This document shows positions 1 through 5,399 of a stretch of 5,399 nt of DNA, in pieces. The position numbers and the translations under genes were made by a program. Each line of letters begins with the position of its first letter. Position 1 is the stretch's first letter. The notes under the pieces were generated by a model. That model was not told the origin of the DNA and made no database searches. It saw nothing but the letters and a program-made list of their open reading frames with translations. The stretch covers positions 1-5,399 of the forward strand of contig JAGVPF010000019.1 of assembly GCA_020052325.1 (NCBI GenBank). The letters run 5' to 3'. Origin of the DNA: an archaeon. Lineage in GTDB: Archaea > Micrarchaeota > Micrarchaeia > Anstonellales > Bilamarchaeaceae.

Positions 1-2
1 AA

Positions 3-479
3 GAGGCAGTTGAGAAGGTCCGCAAGGCGAAGGGAGTAACCGGAAAGAAGCCGCTTTCGGTGATGGTCTCGGACCTCGGAATGGTGGACTACTACTGCGA
101 AACAGGCGTGTGGGAAGACATCATCCTAAGGAAATACCTCCCGGGCCCATACACGTTCATCCTGAAAAAAAGCAGGGAGCTTCCGGCTTCTGAAACCGAC
201 CGGCTCGGAATACGAATACCGGATTCCGTATTCTGCCAGGCGCTGTGCATGCGTTTTGGAAGGCCGATTGTCACTACAAGCGCGAACCTTACGGGCCAGC
301 CGCCCCCCACTAAGCTCGATGATGTCGACGGGGCCATTGTGAAGGGCGTGGGTCTTGTCATTGATGGCGGGCCGACGAAATATGGCGCCGCTTCGACCGT
401 AATAGACCTTGTCGAGAGGAGGATGCTCCGGCAGGGCGATGACGGCTGGATTGACCTTGTCGATTTGCCCGAACGCTGA
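3..479 (+). CDS. tsaC: Threonylcarbamoyl-AMP synthase (TsaC/Sua5/YrdC family), 5' end outside window
   Basis: The reading frame is open from the first complete codon at position 3 and ends in TGA at 477-479, so 158 C-terminal residues are visible and the start lies upstream. The family makes L-threonylcarbamoyl-adenylate from threonine, bicarbonate and ATP, the first step of t6A37 formation on ANN-decoding tRNAs; the Kae1/TsaD machinery then transfers the group to tRNA. Family marks seen are KPLSVMVSDL near the visible start, PGPYTFIL, GIRIPD, the TTSAN stretch carrying the SxN nucleotide-binding motif (about 273-287), and a closing GGPTKYGAASTVIDL block. The upstream KxR motif is not in view. 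The protein ends soon after the YrdC domain, so it is the short TsaC-like form without the C-terminal Sua5 domain of many archaeal Sua5 proteins. The GTG at 60 is internal to the domain and is not the start. It is convergent with fen, with no intervening base. Confidence 0.93.
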   Translation, partial: EAVEKVRKAKGVTGKKPLSVMVSDLGMVDYYCETGVWEDIILRKYLPGPYTFILKKSRELPASETDRLGIRIPDSVFCQALCMRFGRPIVTTSANLTGQPPPTKLDDVDGAIVKGVGLVIDGGPTKYGAASTVIDLVERRMLRQGDDGWIDLVDLPER

Positions 480-1520
480 TTAGCCGAACCATTGGTCGAG
501 CTTGCTCTGCGCCGAGCGCTCCTTCGTGATTTTCTGGAGGCCTTCAATCGTCCTCTTGACGCGCTCCTCCGAGAAATCGTGCTCGGAAACGAGCATCTTC
601 ATGACGCGCTCGGGGTCAATAGGCCTCCACTTTAATTCTTCGGGGGGAGAGTATGGGGGGTCGAGGAAGAGGTGCAGCACCTCCTCGGCATCGACCTCGA
701 ACTGGTAATCGTACTTTTCCTTGACATATGCGGTGACCGCCTCGAGCGACTTATGCTCCTTCACTATCTTGAGCGCGGTCTTTGGCCCGACGCGTTTCAC
801 GCCTTCGTTGAAGTCGGTCCCGAGGAGTATTCCTATCAGCACCATGCCGCTCCGGTCGATTCCGAGCGACGCGAGCGTTTCCTTGAGCTCGATGAGTTCA
901 GGCTCCACCAGGATGTAGCGGTCCTGGCGGGGCACCTTGCGCCTGCCTGTTATCGAGAGGTTGCGGACAAGCAGGGGGGAGCCGAACATGAGCGCGTCAT
1001 AATCCTGCGATGCTGTTGCGTATGCAAGGCCCTGCTGGACCATCATCGCGGCCTGCGCCTCCCCGTCCGAGGGCGCCTGTATGGTCGGGATGCCCATCGC
1101 ATCGAGGAGCTGCTTGCTTTCCTCTATCATCGCCCCCGTCAGCCTCGATGTGGCCTGGGCGAATTTCTTTGCGTCCTCGAATTTTTCCGCTTCGAGGGCG
1201 GCCTTCCATTTCGCCTCGGCCTGCCGCTTCACTTCCGCCCGTTCCCCCTGCACGCGTTCCTTCAGCCTGTGGGCCTTTCCGTCGAAAACATAGACCGGCC
1301 TGATGCCGCCTTCAAGCAGCCGCACATTGCGGTAGAAGAGCCCGGAGAGGTGGGCGGTGACATTGCCCTTGAAATCCATGAGTGGAGTGCCGTCCTCCTG
1401 CCGTATCGAGGAGAGGAACTGGTAGAGGATATTGAAGGCGTCTATGGCCACGATTTTATTCGAAAGCGAATCGAGGCCTATCGAATGCTTGATGGCCAAA
1501 TCCCCCAAATCGACTCCCAT
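480..1520 (-). CDS. fen: Flap endonuclease 1 (FEN-1/XPG family)
   Basis: A complete 346-residue protein, the usual length for archaeal FEN-1. It cleaves 5' flaps during Okazaki-fragment maturation and long-patch base excision repair, and acts with PCNA and DNA ligase. The N domain begins MGVDLGDL. The metal-binding acidic residues fall at canonical archaeal positions: D27 (AIDAFN), D80 (VFDG), D152 and E154 (PSDGEAQAA), D173 and D175 (SQDYDAL) and D236 (LLGTDFN). Position 152 is Asp where family members I recall have Glu. A basic helical-arch region spans about 82-130. The helix-hairpin-helix DNA-binding segment follows D236 (GVKRVGPKTALKIV). The C terminus, QSKLDQWFG, is a PCNA-interacting PIP box with Q338, L341, W344 and F345. 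The start is supported by GGGTGA, seven bases upstream, which resembles an archaeal Shine-Dalgarno sequence. It lies 33 bp downstream of mbf1 on the same strand and is probably co-transcribed with it. Confidence 0.97.
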   Translation of the reverse strand: MGVDLGDLAIKHSIGLDSLSNKIVAIDAFNILYQFLSSIRQEDGTPLMDFKGNVTAHLSGLFYRNVRLLEGGIRPVYVFDGKAHRLKERVQGERAEVKRQAEAKWKAALEAEKFEDAKKFAQATSRLTGAMIEESKQLLDAMGIPTIQAPSDGEAQAAMMVQQGLAYATASQDYDALMFGSPLLVRNLSITGRRKVPRQDRYILVEPELIELKETLASLGIDRSGMVLIGILLGTDFNEGVKRVGPKTALKIVKEHKSLEAVTAYVKEKYDYQFEVDAEEVLHLFLDPPYSPPEELKWRPIDPERVMKMLVSEHDFSEERVKRTIEGLQKITKERSAQSKLDQWFG

Positions 1521-1527
1521 CCCCCAT

Positions 1528-1533
1528 TCACCC
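1528..1533 (-). promoter_or_regulatory. Ribosome binding site of fen
   Basis: On the minus strand GGGTGA precedes the fen ATG with seven bases between. GGTGA can pair with the archaeal 16S 3' end. This is the only clear Shine-Dalgarno match at a start in the window and fits fen being the second gene of a transcript, where leaderless initiation is not available. It also chooses this ATG over the out-of-frame ATG that overlaps the site. Confidence 0.65.
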
Positions 1534-1553
1534 GGAGCGCCAGCAATGCCGCG

Positions 1554-2027
1554 CTACTTCCCTTTTTTCTTTTTCGCCTCAACCATATCGGCAAGCGTGG
1601 GGGGGACAAAGCTTTTTGGGCCTGATGCGGCCGGGCCGGCGACCGACTTGGTCTTTTCAACGAGCTTGATGCCCAGCTCCTTCTCGAGCTTGCGCGCGAC
1701 TTCCACAGTCGGCATGAACCGCTCGTGCTCTAGGCCCTGCAGGTAGCTTTCCTGCTCTTTCACGCGCTCGGCGATAACTGCAATGGGAAGGCCGGACTTC
1801 TCCCGCGCCGCCTTAATCACATTCCCGAAATTCTCGACGAATTCCTCGCTGGTCTCGACCGATGCTGCGGAAGCCGGCCTTGCCACAGGCGCACCCAGAT
1901 CATCGAACCGGTGCAGCACCTTCCCGCCGCGCATGCATGGGCCGCATGCTAGGAGCTTCGCCCCTTCGAGCAGGATTTGGGCCCGGACAGGCGATTTGCC
2001 GCAGATATCGCAATAGAGTTCCGCCAT
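1554..2027 (-). CDS. mbf1: Multiprotein bridging factor 1 homologue (zinc ribbon plus HTH)
   Basis: A complete 157-residue protein with archaeal MBF1 architecture. The N-terminal zinc ribbon has two CxxC pairs, C6/C9 (YCDICGKSP) and C28/C31 (ACGPCMRGG), and the KSPVRAQ segment typical of the family. An Ala/Pro-rich linker (about 46-60) leads to a Cro/C1-type helix-turn-helix at about 63-122 (IKAAREKSGLPIAVIAERV, then YLQGLEHERFMPT). The tail TLADMVEAKKKKGK is the usual short hydrophobic and lysine-rich end. Eukaryotic MBF1 bridges activators to TBP; archaeal homologues are widely conserved, and work in Sulfolobus links them to ribosomes and translation, so the molecular role is less certain than the family assignment. 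The ATG sits about 26 bp from a TATA-like element, suggesting a leaderless mRNA. It is the first gene of the mbf1-fen pair and diverges from the M50 protease gene. Confidence 0.93.
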   Translation of the reverse strand: MAELYCDICGKSPVRAQILLEGAKLLACGPCMRGGKVLHRFDDLGAPVARPASAASVETSEEFVENFGNVIKAAREKSGLPIAVIAERVKEQESYLQGLEHERFMPTVEVARKLEKELGIKLVEKTKSVAGPAASGPKSFVPPTLADMVEAKKKKGK

Positions 2028-2079
2028 GTTTTTTTATCCCGCCAAAGCTATTAAAATCCCTGACATCCAATCTTTCTCC
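2028..2079. promoter_or_regulatory. Divergent promoter region between mbf1 and the M50 protease gene
   Basis: This 52-bp AT-rich spacer holds TATTAAAAT at 2049-2057, read as ATTTTAATA on the other strand. Its centre (2053) is 26 bp from the mbf1 ATG and 27 bp from the protease ATG at 2080. Archaeal TATA boxes sit about 26 bp upstream of the transcription start, so both transcripts could begin at or next to their ATG and be leaderless. No Shine-Dalgarno match precedes either ATG. On the plus strand CCAAAGC before the box resembles a purine-rich BRE more than the equivalent minus-strand flank (GTCAGGG). A second AT tract, TTTTTTTAT at 2029-2037, lies nearer mbf1. Promoter activity is inferred from position and composition. 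Confidence 0.6.
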
Positions 2080-3462
2080 ATGATTGTTCTTCTCTTATTG
2101 ATAGCCATAGCCCTTGGGCTTTTCTACTACATTGTCTTCCAGACGGACATCCCGGGGCTTTGGAAATTCCTCCTGGTCGCAGCCGAGATGATAGCCCTGA
2201 ACCAGATATTCATCAAGAGATACAAAATGCCAAGCGAAATAGGGCTTGTTCTTCTCAAAAGCCGCAAAGGCATAGAAATCATCGAAAGCGTCGCAAAAAA
2301 CGAGAAGGCGTTCAATTTCATGGCGGATGTGGGGGCCACGATAGCCTACGGGCTTCTCAGCATGAAGCTCATGAGTAAGAACACGTCCTGGAAAAGCCTG
2401 ATTTGCGGATTTGCCATCCTCATAGTGCTTTCGAGGTTCGTCGCGCCAGTTGCACTTTCATTCCTGCTTTTCGTTGTCGGAATAGGGAGCACGGGCGCTT
2501 CAGCCGCTGAAAGCGTTGGCGGGAGCGCCGACATGGGCTTCCTGCTGATAGGGGGCATCCTGCTTTTCGGCGGGCTGTTCCTGCTCATCCTGTTTGGCAT
2601 CGTGTACTACGGAGTCGTGATATTCAAGGCGCTTGTCACGAGCCTGTTTTTCGGATCCGATGCGATATCGAAGATAAGCCCCGGCGGGGATATCCTCCTT
2701 CCGGGAATCAACCTGCCGTTTTTCGAGGGTATCCTCGCGCTTGCGATAGTCATGATTGTGCATGAGGGCGCGCACGCGGTCCTGGCAAGGATAGCGAAAA
2801 TCCCGCTTTTATCATCCGGCATCGTGCTTTTCGGGATTATTCCCATTGGCGCCTTCGTTGAACCGGATGAGAAGAAGCTTGAGAAGGCCGAACGGACCAG
2901 GCAGACGCGCGTCCTTGTCGCAGGGCCGACGGCAAACATGCTCGCCGCCGTCGCGTCATTCTTCCTGTTCATGGCTTTCTTCATGGTGAGCGCCGACTTG
3001 CGCGAAGGCGTGCTGTATGTCCACTACAACTCCACGAATGTAACCCACCCGCTTCCGGAAGGGACGATGGTGTATGAGATAAACGGGATGTCCGCGGATT
3101 CCATCAACTGGACATCCTTCAGCCTGCCGGCTGATGAGGATGTGAGGATTCTCACGAACAAGGGCGAGGTCGTCCGGAAAACCAACGAACAGGGGAAACT
3201 GGGCGTCGAGTTCTATCTCTTAAGCAAGGATTTCCTGTTCTCTAGGTACTCGAATCCGGCCTTCCAGTTCATATACGTCATACTCGGCCTGAGCGTGGCG
3301 CTGAATTTTGTCGTGGGAACCGTGAATATCCTCCCGATACCGCTGTTTGACGGGTACAGGATAATAGACGTCAATGTCAAGAACAAGATGATTGTGAATG
3401 CGATAAGCTACGGCGCGCTGTTCTTCTTCATCCTGAATTTCCTGCCCCGCTTCTTCCAGTGA
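2080..3462 (+). CDS. Site-2-protease-type membrane metalloprotease (peptidase M50)
   Basis: A polytopic membrane protein of 460 residues from the ATG at 2080. M50 proteases cut substrates within or near the membrane, commonly releasing membrane-held regulators; the substrate here is unknown. The zinc site is HEGAH at 228-232 (H228, E229, H232) inside a hydrophobic helix, and the third ligand is D424 in NILPIPLFDG, matching the family NxxPxPxxDG motif. An AGPTANM segment begins the helix after the first catalytic helix. Hydrophobic stretches suggest about eight or nine membrane segments, with several before the catalytic core. A soluble insert at about 307-388 includes PLPEGTMVYEING, which looks like a degenerate PDZ domain. 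The ATG at 2026 would add 18 residues, but its start codon overlaps that of mbf1 and the added segment covers the promoter; the 2080 start goes straight into a membrane helix and lies 27 bp from the TATA-like box. The gene converges on and overlaps the unknown minus-strand gene. Confidence 0.9.
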   Translation: MIVLLLLIAIALGLFYYIVFQTDIPGLWKFLLVAAEMIALNQIFIKRYKMPSEIGLVLLKSRKGIEIIESVAKNEKAFNFMADVGATIAYGLLSMKLMSKNTSWKSLICGFAILIVLSRFVAPVALSFLLFVVGIGSTGASAAESVGGSADMGFLLIGGILLFGGLFLLILFGIVYYGVVIFKALVTSLFFGSDAISKISPGGDILLPGINLPFFEGILALAIVMIVHEGAHAVLARIAKIPLLSSGIVLFGIIPIGAFVEPDEKKLEKAERTRQTRVLVAGPTANMLAAVASFFLFMAFFMVSADLREGVLYVHYNSTNVTHPLPEGTMVYEINGMSADSINWTSFSLPADEDVRILTNKGEVVRKTNEQGKLGVEFYLLSKDFLFSRYSNPAFQFIYVILGLSVALNFVVGTVNILPIPLFDGYRIIDVNVKNKMIVNAISYGALFFFILNFLPRFFQ

Positions 3463-5261
3463 ATGCCGAGCATCTCCCAAAGGATGTGCGAGGGGAGCTT
3501 CTTCTTTCTGCCCGCCCCGGGCAGTGATGCACGGGCCCATGCGGTCCGGGGGGTGCGGAAAGCCCGGGCATATTGGAAGCTTGCTTTCGGGGCTGCCATG
3601 CGTTTTCTGGTAGCGCGCTGGCTCATGACGGATGCTTTCTTTCGGGCAGGTTTTGATGTTTTGAATGGGGAATGGCCGGATGCTGGCATTGAACGGGGGG
3701 CGGGATGCCCCTTTCTTCGCATGCCCCGTATTTCCTTGATTGACGGGCCTTCCGGTCTCGGCCCCTTCGCATTTTCAGTCCCGGACCGCTTCGGGCTCTT
3801 GTCACGGAGGTTATGCCGGAGGGTTTGGGCATTTTGCTTTTTCCGGATGCAAGAGGATTCTGATTCGGGTTTCTGAGCGGCCTTCGCCGCTGTTTTCCGC
3901 ATGAGCCTCAGGATTGACAGAAGCCGGGCTGTGAGATTGAGGGTGGATTGGATTTTTTCCCGGAGCATTTCCCGGGCATGCGCAATACCGTTCCTCCGGC
4001 GCTTCTTTTTACGCGGCCTTTCAAGCGCCTGGAATCCGGTCGGGACATCAAGCCTTGCCCGGCTGAAACGGGAGGCTTTCCAGGCGGCATAAGCGGATTC
4101 GAATGAGGGCGTCGCGGGGATTTCCTGCTTGCCGGACGCGGGTTTTTTCTGCCGCAGCGCTGGAATGGCATCGCAGGAGGATGCACCCGGATTCGCGAGG
4201 GGGGCTGCCCCGGAATCGGCTTGTTTTAATGAGGCTGAAGAACGGGGATTGGCGGGCTGTACCGGGGATAGGCGGGAGGCAGCTGACGGCACGATGCTGC
4301 CGAAAGCCAGCATGCAGAATGAAAGCCTTTGCGCCGGGGCGCTTGCGGGATTTTGGAGCCGGGGGTAACTGGAAGCCCTCGCATCCATTGCCTGCGGCAA
4401 TGCGGAAAGGGCAGTTTCCCGGATATCCTGCGAGAACGGGTTGAACCGGACCGTGACCGAATCGGCTATCGAGCCGTCGAATGTCTTGATGATCAAGGAG
4501 CTTGCGTCGTTCATCCGGCTGCGGAAGGCATCGAAGAGGGCAGGGTCGTATCGGACCGGTTCGCGGCTTGCTGGCTGGATATCCACATAGGCCGGAGATG
4601 AGACCAGGACCGGCATGGGGGCGAATGGGAGCGGTTCTGGCTCCCTCGCGGCATGCTGCGCGACCGTAAGTATCTCCCCCGTGTCCTTGTTCAGCACGAG
4701 GATGTTCTCTTCGAGAAGGATTCCGTTGCCGCTCCGGACGCCGCCATGCGCCTTGGAAACCTCGTCCCGCGCGTCCTTGCTTAGGACGGCCCCTCCACGA
4801 GAGGAGTACATGCGGTCTATGTCCGCGATGTTCCCGGGGTCGAAATTTGCCGAGGTCGTCCAAAGGGCGATATTCCGCGTGTTCCGGCCGATTCTGAGCT
4901 CTTCTGCATTCGGGAAAACAATCCCCTGCTCCTGCGTCATCGCCATCGGGATGCCGGCTTCGCCTAGCGAGAAATGGATGCCGGATTCTGAGGATTTGAC
5001 AAGCGCCATGTCCCCGATGCGGACCGACACTATCTCCCAGGTCTTGAATTCTGGGTAATATCGCTTTGAGACCTCGCCGCCGTTCTCCCGGGCCACCTTC
5101 TCGATAAGCTCGTTCGTGGTTGCCCCTTCCCGGATATCGGTTGTGAACGTGCGGCCGAGCATGGTCAGGCTGGCTTCGACCAGGTTCGCAGAGCGGAATC
5201 TTGACTGGCAGGGCTCGCAAGACGCGTGGGTAGGATTGAGTCTGAACGCTGAGCCCGCCAT
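3408..5261 (-). CDS. Unrecognised large protein with Pro/Ala/Ser linker and very basic C-terminal tail
   Basis: A 617-residue uninterrupted frame that I do not recognise. The start at 5261 is preferred because a TATA-like box lies 27 bp upstream; M34 (5162) is the alternative. A lone CxxC (C15/C18, CEPC) is near the N terminus. Residues about 34-265 look folded, with mixed strands and helices (TWEIVSVRIGDMALVKSS, ENILVLNKDTGEILTVAQ). About 290-385 is rich in Pro, Ala and Ser. Residues about 386-414 (SFESAYAAWKASRF) look ordered. Residues 415-617 hold about 59 Lys/Arg against about 9 acidic residues, including RKKKRRR, one amphipathic stretch near 434-453 and a closing WKKRGRKFRMKK. No signal peptide or membrane helix is seen. 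Hand-counted third-position GC is high in the N-terminal half (17 of 20 at 4441-4500, 15 of 20 at 5041-5100) but patchy in the tail. The last 55 bp lie antisense to the protease 3' end. The basic tail suggests nucleic-acid or ribosome contact, which is inference only. The tail could also be a frameshift-generated extension. Confidence 0.7.
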   Translation of the reverse strand: MAGSAFRLNPTHASCEPCQSRFRSANLVEASLTMLGRTFTTDIREGATTNELIEKVARENGGEVSKRYYPEFKTWEIVSVRIGDMALVKSSESGIHFSLGEAGIPMAMTQEQGIVFPNAEELRIGRNTRNIALWTTSANFDPGNIADIDRMYSSRGGAVLSKDARDEVSKAHGGVRSGNGILLEENILVLNKDTGEILTVAQHAAREPEPLPFAPMPVLVSSPAYVDIQPASREPVRYDPALFDAFRSRMNDASSLIIKTFDGSIADSVTVRFNPFSQDIRETALSALPQAMDARASSYPRLQNPASAPAQRLSFCMLAFGSIVPSAASRLSPVQPANPRSSASLKQADSGAAPLANPGASSCDAIPALRQKKPASGKQEIPATPSFESAYAAWKASRFSRARLDVPTGFQALERPRKKKRRRNGIAHAREMLREKIQSTLNLTARLLSILRLMRKTAAKAAQKPESESSCIRKKQNAQTLRHNLRDKSPKRSGTENAKGPRPEGPSIKEIRGMRRKGHPAPRSMPASGHSPFKTSKPARKKASVMSQRATRKRMAAPKASFQYARAFRTPRTAWARASLPGAGRKKKLPSHILWEMLGIHWKKRGRKFRMKKNSAP

Positions 5262-5284
5262 AGGACAGGATTACTTTGGGAAAA

Positions 5285-5292
5285 CTTAAAAA
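5285..5292 (-). promoter_or_regulatory. TATA-like box of the unknown 617-residue gene
   Basis: The minus strand reads TTTTTAAG here, centred 27 bp before the ATG at 5261, within the 37-bp gap after the upstream gene's stop codon. The spacing predicts a transcript starting at or beside the ATG, so leaderless, as also proposed for mbf1 and the protease gene. No Shine-Dalgarno match precedes the ATG. The five-T run could also end transcription of the upstream gene, since archaeal polymerase can terminate at T tracts. Confidence 0.5.
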
Positions 5293-5298
5293 GGAATT

Positions 5299-5399
5299 TC
5301 AAATAATCGGGCGCTTCGAGAGCTCGGCAGGCAAGGTGAGGCGCTCGAAGGGCTTGCCGTGGTTCTCTTTTTCAACGATTGCGATGAGGGCGTCGACCG
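5299..5399 (-). CDS. C-terminal end of an unidentified protein (partial)
   Basis: Read on the minus strand from the window edge, one frame encodes 32 residues that end at a TGA (5299-5301). They begin VDALIAIVEKENHGKPFERL and finish LPAELSKRPII. The mix of hydrophobic helix, charged residues and a GKPFERL turn looks like a real soluble protein, and the other minus-strand frames give less protein-like peptides. I do not recognise the family from this fragment. It is on the same strand as the unknown 617-residue gene and 37 bp upstream of it; the TATA-like box in the gap suggests the downstream gene can be transcribed independently. Confidence 0.65.
   Translation of the reverse strand, partial: VDALIAIVEKENHGKPFERLTLPAELSKRPII

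Noticed and set aside
672..1625. Plus-strand frame of 317 codons opposite fen
   Set aside because: It is the antisense shadow of a fully conserved FEN-1 gene and its product has no family resemblance.
2026..2079. Upstream ATG at 2026 as the start of the M50 protease
   Set aside because: It shares bases with the mbf1 start codon, would put the promoter inside the coding region, and adds a segment with no family feature. The ATG at 2080 leads directly into a membrane helix and fits the TATA spacing. It remains possible but less likely.
3463..3600. GC-rich inverted motifs such as GCCCGGGC near 3530-3570 as terminators or repeats
   Set aside because: They are short, recur by chance in GC-rich DNA (another copy near 3971), and are not followed by a T run in a position that would end either transcript.
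3463..3876. Plus-strand frame of 137 codons starting directly after the protease stop codon
   Set aside because: It is antisense to the unknown minus-strand gene. Its product is rich in Phe, Arg, Trp and Cys without recognisable motifs, and no ribosome binding site or promoter precedes it. The adjoining ATG looks coincidental.
4048..5220. Minus-strand frame of 390 codons in another phase of the unknown gene
   Set aside because: Its product is dominated by Arg, Pro, Gly and His, typical of a shifted frame. At 4441-4500 and 5041-5100 the third-position GC peak belongs to the 617-residue frame.
5160..5261. M34 (ATG at 5160-5162) as the start of the unknown gene
   Set aside because: No Shine-Dalgarno or TATA-like sequence precedes it, while the ATG at 5261 has a TATA-like box at 27 bp. 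The N-terminal 33 residues are poorly ordered, so the choice is not certain.

Overview
The window reads as a moderately GC-rich archaeal chromosome segment. FEN-1 carries an archaeal-type PCNA-binding tail, MBF1 has the archaeal zinc-ribbon plus helix-turn-helix layout, and three genes have TATA-like boxes about 26-27 bp from their start codons, as expected for leaderless archaeal transcripts. No bacterial-type promoter, mobile element, CRISPR array, tRNA or rRNA was seen. The lineage cannot be fixed from this stretch; a DPANN-type archaeon is only a guess.

Layout, left to right: (1) the 3' part of a TsaC/Sua5-family gene for tRNA t6A synthesis (+, to 479); (2) a minus-strand pair read as mbf1 (2027-1554) then fen (1520-480), where the fen stop codon directly abuts the tsaC stop codon; (3) a 52-bp divergent intergenic region (2028-2079) with one TATA-like element almost equidistant from both start codons; (4) a multi-membrane site-2-protease-type metalloprotease (+, 2080-3462); (5) a large unrecognised minus-strand gene (5261-3408) whose 3' end overlaps the protease gene by 55 bp; (6) a 37-bp gap with a TATA-like box, then the C-terminal end of another minus-strand gene leaving the window.

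The recognisable genes are informational housekeeping (tRNA modification, transcription co-activation, Okazaki-fragment processing and repair) plus one intramembrane protease. No pathway links them all. The clearest functional unit is the mbf1-fen transcription unit. The most unusual part is the 617-residue unknown protein: an N-terminal half with clear coding signature, a Pro/Ala/Ser-rich middle and a very basic C-terminal tail of about 200 residues in which the codon signature becomes patchy.
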